Part shown: in pieces, positions 44,722 through 52,518 of the stretch
Layout of the letters: each line of letters starts with the position of its first letter
Numbering within the stretch: the stretch's first letter is position 1
Assembly (NCBI GenBank): GCA_017412605.1
Contig: JAFPWY010000013.1
Location: forward strand, 281,894 to 345,893
Source of the DNA: Fibrobacter sp.
GTDB taxonomy: Bacteria; Fibrobacterota; Fibrobacteria; Fibrobacterales; Fibrobacteraceae
Direction: 5' to 3'
Length of the DNA: 64,000 nucleotides
Position numbers and translations under genes: made by a program
The notes under the pieces: generated by a model
What the model was told of the DNA's origin: nothing
What the model saw: the letters and a program-made list of their open reading frames with translations, nothing else
Database searches by the model: none

Positions 44722-45276
44722 TTACGGGTATTTCGCGCCGGGAAAATCCTTGAGGATTTCTTTCCAGAAATCGCGGAATTCCTTTTCGGTGACGGTGCCG
44801 CCTGCGCTGAGTAGGCGGTAGTGTTCGCCTTGCCAGTGGTATTCGACGGGAGCGGCGTCAAAGCCGTTGTGGGTGTAAAATTCGCGGCGACGGTTCCTGC
44901 GTTCGAGTTCCTCGGCGTCCTTGGAATCTTCTTCGACTTCGATATCGACGACAATACGGGCGTCGGGATGCTTTTCGCGGATGGCCTGCAAAATTTGCGA
45001 GCCGTACCCACGGCAACGTAGTTCTGGCACAACTGCGAAATAAACGATGTTCGTGATGTCACCGTGTGAAATGGAATTCGAAAACCCGCAGAACGTAGGG
45101 GCTGCGCCGTTCTCGCCATCTTCCTTTTCGAAAAACGCCCAGAATTCCCGTTTGATTTTGTTGTCGAGCAATTGCTTCATCGGAATGCGTTCGTTCGCCG
45201 GGAATGCTGATTCGTACAGCATTTTGACCTGCGGCAAACACGGGGATTTCTTTGTGACATCGAAAAACTGGAGCAT
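44722..45276 (-). CDS. GNAT-family N-acetyltransferase
   Basis: 184 residues. The acetyl-CoA-binding motif A is VVPELRCRGYGSQILQAI (R/Q-x-x-G-x-G/A, about 83-100), preceded by a beta-strand and followed by RRNRRREFYTHNGFDAAPVEY, the usual GNAT C-terminal strand-helix. The substrate (small molecule or protein N-terminus) is unknown. The -10-like TATTCT lies 8 nt before the ATG, and there is no ribosome site. Confidence 0.85.
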   Translation of the reverse strand: MLQFFDVTKKSPCLPQVKMLYESAFPANERIPMKQLLDNKIKREFWAFFEKEDGENGAAPTFCGFSNSISHGDITNIVYFAVVPELRCRGYGSQILQAIREKHPDARIVVDIEVEEDSKDAEELERRNRRREFYTHNGFDAAPVEYHWQGEHYRLLSAGGTVTEKEFRDFWKEILKDFPGAKYP

Positions 45277-45344
45277 TTTTGGAAAGAATAGGATAATGCA
45301 GCATGCGCGTCAAGTTGAGGTGCGTGCTGCAGTGTGTTTTAGTG

Positions 45345-45350
45345 TATATT
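45345..45350 (+). promoter_or_regulatory. -10 TATATT of the SDR-FISUMP unit
   Basis: Reads TATATTTT; seven nt separate the hexamer from the ATG at 45358. Confidence 0.5.
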
Positions 45351-45357
45351 TTCCCTC

Positions 45358-46068
45358 ATGATGTCTTTTGAAAATAAAGTGGTCGTGGTGACGGGTGGGG
45401 CGCACGGAATCGGTGCTTCCATCGTGAGTGAATTCGAAAAAGAGGGCGCAAAGGTCGCGTATATCGACATTCGCGAGAATCCCTGCTTTGTCGGGGACTT
45501 GTCGAAGAAAGATGTCCTTGAAAAATTTGCGCAGTTTGTCATCGAAAAATACGGGTTCGTGGATGTGCTGGTGAACAACGCGCTTCCGTTGATGAAGGGC
45601 ATAGACGAATGTAGCTACGAGGAATTCAGCTACGCGCTGGCTGTCGGTGTGACGGCCCCGTTCTACCTCGCGAAACTTTTCGCTCCGCATTTTGCGAAGG
45701 GAGCAAGCATTATAAACATTTCTTCGAGTCGCGACCGCATGAGCCAACCGCAGACGGAAAGCTATACGGCGGCGAAGGGCGGAATTGCGGCCCTCACGCA
45801 TGCGCTTGCTGTAAGCTTTGCAGGCCGTGTGCGCGTGAATTCGATTTCGCCGGGCTGGATCGATACGGATTTCAAGGTCTACGAAGGCCCCGATGCCACG
45901 CAACAGCCCGCAGGCCGCGTCGGCCACCCGCTCGATATCGCGAACATGGTGCTTTACCTTGCAAGCGACAAGGCCGGCTTCATCACCGGCGAAAACGTCT
46001 GCATCGACGGCGGCATGACCCGCCAGATGATTTACCACAACGATTGCGGCTGGAAATTGGAAGGATAA
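45358..46068 (+). CDS. Short-chain dehydrogenase/reductase (classical SDR)
   Basis: 236 residues. The NAD(P)-binding loop is TGGAHGIG (12-19), followed by NNA (73-75) and the catalytic S-Y-K (Ser123/124, Tyr136, Lys140 in SYTAAKGG). The PG motif SPGWIDTDF is present, and the end (ITGENVCIDGGMTR) is typical. The Asp after beta-2 (YIDIRE) favours NAD over NADP. The substrate is unknown. The first FISUMP gene starts 3 bp after its stop with a good ribosome site, so they form an operon. Confidence 0.9.
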   Translation: MMSFENKVVVVTGGAHGIGASIVSEFEKEGAKVAYIDIRENPCFVGDLSKKDVLEKFAQFVIEKYGFVDVLVNNALPLMKGIDECSYEEFSYALAVGVTAPFYLAKLFAPHFAKGASIINISSSRDRMSQPQTESYTAAKGGIAALTHALAVSFAGRVRVNSISPGWIDTDFKVYEGPDATQQPAGRVGHPLDIANMVLYLASDKAGFITGENVCIDGGMTRQMIYHNDCGWKLEG

Positions 46069-46071
46069 AAA

Positions 46072-47052
46072 ATGAAAAAGCTTGGACTTGTTTTTGCTGT
46101 GCTGCTCTTGATGGCGTATGGTGACGACTCCTCCTCCGTCATTTCGAGTTCCGATCCGGAATCTAGCAGTGCAGAAAAACAGAAGAGCTCTTCTTCGGCA
46201 AAAGAATTAAACAAGTCCAGCGAATCGCGAAGCTCCTCGTCAACCAAGTCGGTCTCAAGTTCTTCTGAAAAGAAAGCGAAGTCAAGCAGCTCGGCGAAAC
46301 AGCCTAAGTCTAGCAGCAGTTCTGCGGACAAGGATGAGTCTTCGTCATCTGCAGCAGGTACCTCGAGTTCATTTGTTATGCCGGTTCCCTGCAAGACGGA
46401 AACGGAGGATGATTGCGAATACGGCGAGTTGAAAGACGAACGGGACGGCAAAACCTACAAGACCGTGAAGTTTGGAAACCAATGGTGGATGGCCGAGAAC
46501 CTGAATTACGCGGATAGTGCGAAGACTCCGAGCCTCAAGGGCAAAAGCTGGTGCTATGGCGATGAGCCCGATAACTGTGCGAAATACGGCCGCCTTTACA
46601 CCTGGGCCGCGGCAATCGATTCTGTAGCGCTCGCGACGGATAGCGAGAATCCGCAGGATTGCGGCTATATGAGGAGTAGCAAGAATATCTTGCCCGATGT
46701 GGTGCATGGTATTTGCCCTGACGGGTGGCACTTGCCAGATTATCAGGATTTCTCGAACATGCTCGTCCACGTTGGCGGGTATTCTATCGCGGGCACGGTT
46801 CTTAAGTCGCAGAGCGGCTGGAATGAAGGCGGAAACGGAACCGATACTTTCGGCTTTAATGTCCTGCCTGCCGGCATCGGGTACGGTAATGGGTCTTTTG
46901 ATGGCCTTGGCGACGGCACCGATTTCTGGAGCGCTACCGAGTCCGATTTGGAGCAGGCGTTCTCTCTGTACGCCAGTTATGAAAACGAGTATTCGGGCGT
47001 TATGGATTACGGTAAGAACTATGCATTCTCTATCCGCTGCGTAAAGGACTGA
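46072..47052 (+). CDS. FISUMP-domain surface protein lacking the lipobox cysteine
   Basis: 326 residues. The N-terminus is a lipoprotein-like signal, but it reads VLLLMAYGDDSSS, with Tyr16 where relatives have Cys (LLSACGDD). A Ser/Lys-rich tether follows to about 100. The FISUMP domain (about 120-326) has YKTVKFGNQWWMAENLNY, KYGRLYTWAAAI, CPDGWHLPDYQDF, the LKSQSGWNEGGNGTDTFGF block and the terminal SIRCVKD. FISUMP domains belong to a C-type-lectin-like fold group and are presumed surface-displayed adhesion or sensing modules. Without Cys the protein cannot be lipidated, so it is either released, kept by an uncleaved signal anchor, or decaying. Confidence 0.88.
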   Translation: MKKLGLVFAVLLLMAYGDDSSSVISSSDPESSSAEKQKSSSSAKELNKSSESRSSSSTKSVSSSSEKKAKSSSSAKQPKSSSSSADKDESSSSAAGTSSSFVMPVPCKTETEDDCEYGELKDERDGKTYKTVKFGNQWWMAENLNYADSAKTPSLKGKSWCYGDEPDNCAKYGRLYTWAAAIDSVALATDSENPQDCGYMRSSKNILPDVVHGICPDGWHLPDYQDFSNMLVHVGGYSIAGTVLKSQSGWNEGGNGTDTFGFNVLPAGIGYGNGSFDGLGDGTDFWSATESDLEQAFSLYASYENEYSGVMDYGKNYAFSIRCVKD

Positions 47053-47070
47053 TAGAGAGAAACAGCTTGT

Positions 47071-47140
47071 GTTCCACATCACCGGGCGGATAGCCTTTCT
47101 GGACAAGTGGATTAGGAAAGATTATATTTCTATAAAATAA
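47071..47140 (+). pseudogene. Remnant of an alpha/beta hydrolase 3' end
   Basis: The segment resembles bases 48986-49035 of the intact hydrolase gene (shared tracts such as TTTCTGGACAAGTGGAT). In frame it reads FHITGRIAFLDKW against FHTAEQMVFLDKW and runs to a TAA at 47138-47140. It appears to be the left-over 3' end of a lost paralogue between two FISUMP genes. Confidence 0.7.
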
Positions 47141-47162
47141 ATCAAACTATTGGGGAGCCTTT

Positions 47163-48440
47163 ATGCGAAATATCATTACGAGTACGATGGGTGCCTGCCA
47201 CAAGCGAAGTGTGGTGGCAATCTTTATGTTGGTGCTTTTACTCTCAGCGTGTGGTGACGACGACAGCGGCAGTGTTGCCCCGGATAACGAACCGTCCTCT
47301 TCCTCCGTCATTTCGGGCTCTGACCCGGAATCTGGCAACAGCGTAAAGTCGAGTAATAGCTCTGCGGACGAGGAAAAGTTTTCTTCTGCGAAATCGTCAT
47401 CCAGCGTCATGCCGCAGTCGAACTCCGGCGATAAGAATTTGTCCAGCAGCAGTTCTGCTGGCGTCGAAAAGTTTTCTTCTGCGGAATCGTCATCCAGCGT
47501 CATGCCGCAGTCGAACTCCGGCGATAAGAATTTGTCCAGCAGCAGTTCTGCTGGCGTCGAAAAGTTTTCTTCTGCGGAATCGTCATCCGGCGTCATGCCG
47601 CAGTCAAGCGAGGATCTTCAATCCTCGTCAAGTAAAAAACAGGAATCTAGTAGCAGCATAGAGTCGAGTAGCAGTTCTGCAAACAATGTGGACTGTTCTG
47701 CTCTTTTGGAAGAAGAAAAGGAAAATGGTAAGTGGAGTTGGGATATACCGAAGGAATGTCGATTTAATCCTAATATTGACTACGGAACTATGACCGATGA
47801 ACGTGACGGCAAGGTTTACAGGACAGTGAAAATCGGTAACCAAGTGTGGATGGCGGAGAACCTGAACTACTCCGACAGCTCAACAACCCCGAGCCTCAAG
47901 GGAAAGAGCTGGTGCTATAATAGAGAACCTAAAAATTGCGATGTGACGGGCCGCCTTTACACCTGGGCTGCTGCCATTGATTCGGTGAAGTTGGCGAACG
48001 ATGCGGACAACCCGTTGGACTGTGGTTCCGACAAGATTTGCGGACTTTCCGACACGGTGCAGGGCATTTGTCCCCCGGGCTGGCATTTGCCCAGTTACGC
48101 CGAATGGGATACCTTGGTCCTGGCGTTGGGCGGTCGATTTAATGTCGCGGTGGGCACGCTTCTCAAGTCGCAGAGTGGCTGGGATAAAGGCAGCGGTACC
48201 GGTACCGATGCCTTTGGGTTTTGTGCCTTGCCTGCTGGCGTAAGCTACATCAATACCGTATTCGCTCCCTCTGGGGAATTTGATTACGGAGGCAATGAAA
48301 CGAATTTCTGGAGTTCTACAGAGGCGGATGACGACGAGGGAAGCTATGACGCAGTCTGCATGCACATATATACCAGTGATGGGGGGCCGTTCAGGGAACT
48401 CAAGAATGCGGGCATTTCAGTTCGTTGCCTCAAAAACTAG
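47163..48440 (+). CDS. FISUMP-domain lipoprotein with 31-residue tandem repeats
   Basis: 425 residues, GGGGAG upstream. Signal peptide with lipobox LLSAC (Cys30). The tether (about 31-175) is Ser-rich and contains nearly three exact 31-residue repeats (Ser-Ala-Gly-Val-Glu-Lys-Phe start). The FISUMP domain (about 200-425) has the full motif set: YRTVKIGNQVWMAENLNY, CDVTGRLYTWAAAI, CPPGWHLPSYAEW, LKSQSGWDKG and SVRCLKN. It is displayed on the outer membrane; the ligand is unknown. The alpha/beta hydrolase gene follows 6 bp downstream. Confidence 0.9.
   Translation: MRNIITSTMGACHKRSVVAIFMLVLLLSACGDDDSGSVAPDNEPSSSSVISGSDPESGNSVKSSNSSADEEKFSSAKSSSSVMPQSNSGDKNLSSSSSAGVEKFSSAESSSSVMPQSNSGDKNLSSSSSAGVEKFSSAESSSGVMPQSSEDLQSSSSKKQESSSSIESSSSSANNVDCSALLEEEKENGKWSWDIPKECRFNPNIDYGTMTDERDGKVYRTVKIGNQVWMAENLNYSDSSTTPSLKGKSWCYNREPKNCDVTGRLYTWAAAIDSVKLANDADNPLDCGSDKICGLSDTVQGICPPGWHLPSYAEWDTLVLALGGRFNVAVGTLLKSQSGWDKGSGTGTDAFGFCALPAGVSYINTVFAPSGEFDYGGNETNFWSSTEADDDEGSYDAVCMHIYTSDGGPFRELKNAGISVRCLKN
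47374..47605 (+). repeat. 93-bp tandem repeat in a FISUMP gene
   Basis: Units start near 47374, 47467 and 47560 (period exactly 93 bp, 31 codons). Units 1 and 2 are almost identical, so the tether length can change in frame by slippage or recombination. Confidence 0.9.
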
Positions 48441-48446
48441 CTGGGA

Positions 48447-49043
48447 ATGAAAAATCTTGTTATTTATGTGCATGGGAAGGGCGGGAACGCTGACGAGGCG
48501 TTGCATTACAAGAGCTTGTTCCCGGAAGCCGATGTTCTCGGATTTGATTACAAGGCGGAAACCCCGTGGGATGCCAAGAAGGAATTCCCGGTTTATTTTG
48601 ATTCCGTCGCGGCGGGCTACGGCGAAGTGACCCTTATAGCAAATAGCATCGGGGCGTTCTTCTCGATGAATGCGCTGGCCGATAAGCCCATCAAGCAGGC
48701 CTACTTTATTTCGCCGATAGTTAACATGGAAAAACTGATTTGCGACATGATTGCGTGGGCGGGCGTCTCCGAAGAGGAACTCCGCGAAAAGAAAACGGTG
48801 CCGACGAATTTCGGCGAAACGCTTTCGTGGGAATACCTGTGCTACGTGCGTGAAAACCCGATCGAGTGGCGCATCCCGACAAGGATTCTGTACGGCTCGA
48901 ACGACAACCTGACCTCGCCAGAAACGATGCGCGATTTCGCCCAGAGAATCGGCGCGCCCCTGACCGTGATGGACGGCGGCGAACATTGGTTCCACACCGC
49001 CGAGCAGATGGTTTTTCTGGACAAGTGGATGCTAAATTGCTAA
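48447..49043 (+). CDS. Small alpha/beta hydrolase
   Basis: 198 residues. It begins NLVIYVHGKGGNADE (HGKGG oxyanion turn). The nucleophile elbow is IANSIGAFF with Ser67 (NxSxG instead of GxSxG). The acid is Asp153 (YGSNDNLTS) and the base His180 (GGEHWFHT). There is no signal peptide, so it is cytoplasmic. The small lid-less plan resembles YqiA/RBBP9-type esterases. It follows the FISUMP gene by 6 bp. Its last 60 codons are the source of two partial copies elsewhere (47071 and 50469). Confidence 0.88.
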   Translation: MKNLVIYVHGKGGNADEALHYKSLFPEADVLGFDYKAETPWDAKKEFPVYFDSVAAGYGEVTLIANSIGAFFSMNALADKPIKQAYFISPIVNMEKLICDMIAWAGVSEEELREKKTVPTNFGETLSWEYLCYVRENPIEWRIPTRILYGSNDNLTSPETMRDFAQRIGAPLTVMDGGEHWFHTAEQMVFLDKWMLNC

Positions 49044-49094
49044 AAAAAACACGATTTTGGCCTTATTGATGCAAAAAATGTGGCTTTGATTGCG

Positions 49095-49153
49095 TTATTC
49101 ATATCAAAAATGCAGAAATTGTTGCAAAATTGATATGAATAATGTAGATTTTG
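49095..49153 (+). promoter_or_regulatory. Inverted repeat and -10 in front of the DUF4143 ATPase gene
   Basis: Perfect 12-bp arms TTATTCATATCA (49095-49106) and TGATATGAATAA (49131-49142) are separated by 24 nt. The right arm abuts TAGATTTTG (49145-49153), whose hexamer ends 7 nt before the GTG start. An operator overlapping the promoter is the simplest reading. Confidence 0.6.
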
Positions 49154-49157
49154 GAGC

Positions 49158-50471
49158 GTGGAACGCAAAATACTGAAGAATTTCATAGAATGGATGTCTG
49201 AGCCAGGGCGCAAGCCGCTTATGGTGACCGGGGTACGTCAGTGCGGTAAAACCTACGCAATCAAGGATTTTGGGAACCGTTTTTTTGAAAATCTGGCGTA
49301 TTTCAATTTCGAGGGAAATACTGCCTTGCAGTCCATCTTCGAGTACGATTTCGATGTGGCTCGCATTGTGATGGAACTGGAGCGCTATTCTAAGCAGAAA
49401 ATTACGGATGGCAAGACACTTGTCTTTTTCGACGAAATCCAGGCGTGCCCCAAGGCCTTAACGAGCCTCAAGTATTTCTGCGAAGATCGTTCCGGGCTTC
49501 ATGTGATTGCTGCAGGATCTCTCCTGGGAGTGGTTATCCGCAAGTCGGAAATTTCGTTCCCTGTGGGGAAGGTGGAACGCCTGCAGATGTTCCCCATGAG
49601 TTTTGAGGAATTCTTGATGGCGATTGATGACGGCCGGTCCCTGCTCGAAGGTCTTTCGAACTATGACCTGCATCGTGCGCTACCGGAAATGTACACCATT
49701 CCGTTACAGAATTATCTAAAACTTTATTATGTTGTCGGCGGTATGCCCGCTGCGGTAGCGTCTTTTGTACAGGAAAATGATTTTGAAAAAGTGGACCGAA
49801 TCCTGAAAAACATTCTTTTGGATTATGGGGACGACTTTTCAAAGCATGCTCCTCCATCGGATATTCCGAAACTAGGGCTTATCTGGGATTCCGTTCCCAA
49901 GCAACTGGCGAAGGACAACAACAAGTTTATGTTCTCGCATGTGAAGGCGGGCAAGCGTGCTGCTGATTTGGAAGATGCGCTGCAATGGCTTTTTAATGCT
50001 GGACTTTTGCACAAACTGGAATGTGTGACGAATGCGGAACTGCCGCTATCGAACAATGCCAATGGCACGGTTTTCAAGGTCTATATGAGCGATGTCGGGT
50101 TGTTGCGTGTGAAGTCTGGAATTGACGCCAGCACGATTCTTGAAGAAACACCGCTGTACGCAACTTTCAAGGGTGCGTTTACAGAAAACTATGTAATGAA
50201 TGAACTTGTGAAGCAGGGGCTGCACCCTTATTTCTGGCGGTCCGAGAACAAGGCTGAACTCGATTTTCTGATTGAGATTAAAAACGAGTTGATGCCGATC
50301 GAAGTCAAGGCGGAAGAACACACGAAAGCGAAAAGCTATGGAGTCTTTTGCAAGAGGTTTTCGCCTAAGAAAGGATTCGTACTTTCGCAAAAGAATATCG
50401 CCGTGACGAATGACGGACAGACGGAAACACTGCATTTACCGCTTTACCTGTGCGGAAAGATGTTCCGTTGA
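49158..50471 (+). CDS. AAA/ATPase with DUF4143 C-terminal domain
   Basis: 437 residues, GTG start with GGAG very close. Walker A GVRQCGKT (25-32) and Walker B LVFFDE (88-93) are intact, followed by a sensor-like AAGSLLGV segment. The C-terminal DUF4143 part (about 200-437) includes a winged-helix-like stretch and a restriction-endonuclease-like core (ENYVMNELVKQ, then WRSENKAELDFLIE and IEVKAE: E...D-x-E...E-x-K). Families of this architecture are abundant in Bacteroidetes and Fibrobacter, often mobile, function unknown. Nearly exact copies of the neighbouring hydrolase tail flank it, which suggests insertion. Confidence 0.9.
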   Translation: MERKILKNFIEWMSEPGRKPLMVTGVRQCGKTYAIKDFGNRFFENLAYFNFEGNTALQSIFEYDFDVARIVMELERYSKQKITDGKTLVFFDEIQACPKALTSLKYFCEDRSGLHVIAAGSLLGVVIRKSEISFPVGKVERLQMFPMSFEEFLMAIDDGRSLLEGLSNYDLHRALPEMYTIPLQNYLKLYYVVGGMPAAVASFVQENDFEKVDRILKNILLDYGDDFSKHAPPSDIPKLGLIWDSVPKQLAKDNNKFMFSHVKAGKRAADLEDALQWLFNAGLLHKLECVTNAELPLSNNANGTVFKVYMSDVGLLRVKSGIDASTILEETPLYATFKGAFTENYVMNELVKQGLHPYFWRSENKAELDFLIEIKNELMPIEVKAEEHTKAKSYGVFCKRFSPKKGFVLSQKNIAVTNDGQTETLHLPLYLCGKMFR

Positions 50472-50506
50472 CCGTGATGGACGGCGGCGAACACTGGTTC
50501 CACACC
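50469..50506 (+). pseudogene. Second copy of the hydrolase 3' segment, after the ATPase
   Basis: 38 bases identical to 48961-48998 of the hydrolase gene except one C/T change; it ends abruptly at CACACC. Its first bases TGA supply the stop codon of the ATPase. Together with the original it forms a direct repeat around the ATPase gene. Confidence 0.8.
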
Positions 50507-50626
50507 TCTATATTAATAAAACCATTTAAAGGTGTAAATTCTGTTATTTTTGCAAAATATACCCCCTTAACCTTGATTTTTGTCTAGTAATAGTGAAGGA
50601 GTATGGCAATAAAAATATTTAATCTA

Positions 50627-50655
50627 TTGACGGTTATTAAATAATAACCTATATT
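50627..50655 (+). promoter_or_regulatory. Promoter with a palindromic operator filling the spacer
   Basis: TTGACG (50627-50632), a 17-bp spacer, and TATATT (50650-50655). The perfect palindrome GGTTATTAAATAATAACC (50632-50649, 8-bp arms, AA centre) occupies the spacer exactly. It drives the DUF2442/HTH gene. Confidence 0.75.
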
Positions 50656-50694
50656 AATTGTGCCGAAGATATTTGAAAGGGGTGGAATCTCTTT

Positions 50695-51117
50695 ATGAAT
50701 GAGATTACGGAAAAAGATGTAAAAAGGCTTTGGGTTGAGAAAGACGCTGTTTGCGTGGAACTGAAAGACGGCCGAATCGGGCGTGAACTCATCCGAGATT
50801 ACGAACCGCTGCGGAAGGCTACGCGAAAGCAGTTGGAGAACTGCCGCGTTGATTGCGATGGCGTGTGGTTTGACGATCTGGACGAGGGCCTGGAACTTTC
50901 GGGATTCTTTTCGCCGAAAAAAACGAATCCCATTGGCCGTGTATTTTGGCTGTTCCCCGAACTTAACGCCTCGGCGTTTGCCCGCCGATTGGGAATCCCG
51001 CAACCTCTCTTTGCTGCGTATGTAAATGGTACGAAAAAGCCATCTTCGGCAAGAAAGAAACTCATTGACGAGGAACTCCGCCGCATAGGCAGGGAGTTGT
51101 TGAAGACCGTGGCTTAG
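50695..51117 (+). CDS. DUF2442 domain protein with C-terminal HTH
   Basis: 140 residues. The DUF2442 region (about 8-70) reads VWVEKDAVCVELKDGR...PLRKATRKQLENCRV...GVWFDDLDEGLELSGF, the usual small domain that begins with beta strands and ends near W-x-x-LDE-x-LS. The C-terminal part (about 90-135: NASAFARRLGIPQPLFAAYVNGTKKPS) is an XRE-like helix-turn-helix. Proteins like this are often antitoxin-like partners of DUF4160 genes, but no DUF4160 gene is seen here. A palindrome in its promoter makes autoregulation likely. Confidence 0.82.
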   Translation: MNEITEKDVKRLWVEKDAVCVELKDGRIGRELIRDYEPLRKATRKQLENCRVDCDGVWFDDLDEGLELSGFFSPKKTNPIGRVFWLFPELNASAFARRLGIPQPLFAAYVNGTKKPSSARKKLIDEELRRIGRELLKTVA

Positions 51118-51176
51118 CGGCTTATTGCTTCCAAAATTTTAGCCGTCCGTGATTTGCGGGCGCTTTTGGTAAGATA

Positions 51177-51374
51177 TTAGGGAATGTTGTAATTTACCGA
51201 TGTTGTTGAACAATAACCATCGGTTTGTGACTCTAGTTCTGCGGTTTTAAGACAGAATTCTTTGTCGTTGCGTTCCTTCATGCAACTGTCGTAATTCATT
51301 TCCATTGCTTCTCTGCAAGAATAGCATCCGCTGAGAAGAAGTATGGAGATTCCTAGAAGAAGTTGTTTAATCAT
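51177..51374 (-). CDS. Small lipoprotein, unknown
   Basis: 65 residues from the ATG at 51374, giving a textbook lipoprotein signal MIKQLLLGISILLLSGC (Cys17). The mature 48 residues are polar with four more Cys (SCREAMEMNYDSCMKE, EFCLKTAE, GYCSTT), so two disulphides are likely. It is last in a run of three co-oriented genes, 32 bp after the previous stop. No family recognised. Confidence 0.68.
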   Translation of the reverse strand: MIKQLLLGISILLLSGCYSCREAMEMNYDSCMKERNDKEFCLKTAELESQTDGYCSTTSVNYNIP

Positions 51375-51406
51375 GTTGACTTTTTTTGATGGAAATTTTT
51401 GAAAAG

Positions 51407-51928
51407 TTAGAGTTTGCATCCAACTTGCCCTGCAACGTATTCTTTACAACGTTTTTCACCTAGGGATGCGCATGATGCTGTGTTTTTCATTGAATTGTAA
51501 ACATCTTTGAAACGGCTGTTGCAATCGCATGTTGTGCAAGCCGTGCTGCTGCTACTTTGGGTTTTAGATGGCGAATCAGAACATTGTATATTGTAAAGAG
51601 CTTGCGATGGATAGCATGTTCCTGTTCTTGCACAACAGTATTCTGCAGCACTAGAGGAACTTATTGGTTTGTCAATGCAATTGGCTTTGTATTGCGATTC
51701 ACTATAGTAAGTGGTGTTATTGATGCTGCAGTAGTATGATGGTTGTGTGCTAGAAGAACTTGGTACGCAATAGGCTTTGTATTGAGTTTCACTGTAGTAA
51801 GTAGTCTTATTAATACTACAATAATATGTAGGGGTTGTTGGTTGGGTTGGCCCATTATCTTGCGATGAACAGAACGTTAAGAAGGATAGAGCCACTAGGG
51901 GCAGAATGATTGTTGTAATCTTATTCAT
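51407..51928 (-). CDS. Cys-rich lipoprotein with YYCSIN-type repeats
   Basis: 173 residues. Lipobox SFLTFC (Cys20). Two near-identical repeats, YYCSINKTTYYSETQYKAYC and YYCSINNTTYYSESQYKANC, and a third diverged one (YCCARTGTCYPSQALYNIQC), are separated by Ser/Pro linkers. The final segment (about 130-173) has four Cys (TTCDCNSRF, ASCASLGEKRCKEYVAGQVGC). Its ATG overlaps the preceding stop (ATGA), so translation is coupled. It is a surface protein of unknown function. Confidence 0.8.
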   Translation of the reverse strand: MNKITTIILPLVALSFLTFCSSQDNGPTQPTTPTYYCSINKTTYYSETQYKAYCVPSSSSTQPSYYCSINNTTYYSESQYKANCIDKPISSSSAAEYCCARTGTCYPSQALYNIQCSDSPSKTQSSSSTACTTCDCNSRFKDVYNSMKNTASCASLGEKRCKEYVAGQVGCKL

Positions 51929-52518
51929 TTGTCAGTCCCTTTTTTGTTAAACGTTTTGATGAGGCCATAGATAATTAAAAGAATGAAAACCCCAAATCCA
52001 AGTAAAAGAATCCAATGTAAATGCGTTTCTTCTTTTGCAGGGTTATTTGGCGGGATGTCGCTTTTTGATGTGTCTTTTGCAATTGGATTGTCTGAAATCA
52101 AATTCTTTTCTGCTGTTTTTTCTTGTTCTATAGTGTCAGTGTTTTTTTGTTGCGGGACAGAATCGTTGTTTGAATCAATTATTTCTTTTTCAAAAAAATC
52201 GTCGTTAAATGAATCGTCTTTATATGGGGCGAGGTTCTTGGGAGAAAATGGTTTTTGCGATTGTATTGTGTGATTTTTATAGAACTCATTTATTTTTGAA
52301 GAATCTAAATATAGGGAATCTTGTTTGTCGAACGCTCTTTTGTTAATATACTTAGCTCCTGCGGCGTAGTTAGGGGTCCACTGTCTCTGGTTCTTGAATA
52401 CTTTCTCAGAACCTTTAACCATTCTTTCGAGAGCACGAGTTTTGTTGGCAAATGCATCTACTGATAGCAGACACATGCAACTCGTTATAATAATAAGGAG
52501 TAGTCTTTTCTTTTGCAT
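51925..52518 (-). CDS. Signal-peptide protein with C-terminal membrane helix, unknown
   Basis: 197 residues from the ATG at 52518 (AAAGG upstream). The reading frame stays open well beyond it, through the structured leader, but only this start gives a proper signal peptide (MQKKRLLLIIITSCMCLLSVDAFA). The mature part is hydrophilic, Asn/Lys/Asp-rich and probably disordered (about 25-165). Residues about 168-188 (HWILLLGFGVFILLIIYGLI) form a membrane helix followed by a Lys-rich tail. It would be anchored in the inner membrane with its bulk in the periplasm. First gene of the three-gene run. Confidence 0.72.
   Translation of the reverse strand: MQKKRLLLIIITSCMCLLSVDAFANKTRALERMVKGSEKVFKNQRQWTPNYAAGAKYINKRAFDKQDSLYLDSSKINEFYKNHTIQSQKPFSPKNLAPYKDDSFNDDFFEKEIIDSNNDSVPQQKNTDTIEQEKTAEKNLISDNPIAKDTSKSDIPPNNPAKEETHLHWILLLGFGVFILLIIYGLIKTFNKKGTDK

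Noticed and set aside
47071..47140. Short frame as an independent small gene
   Set aside because: No start or ribosome site; it matches the hydrolase C-terminus, so it is a remnant.
50603..50644. A 13-codon frame (MAIKIFNLLTVIK) behind GAAGGAG, upstream of the DUF2442 gene
   Set aside because: Good ribosome site, but it spans the -35 and palindrome of the DUF2442 promoter and resembles no known leader; too short to support.
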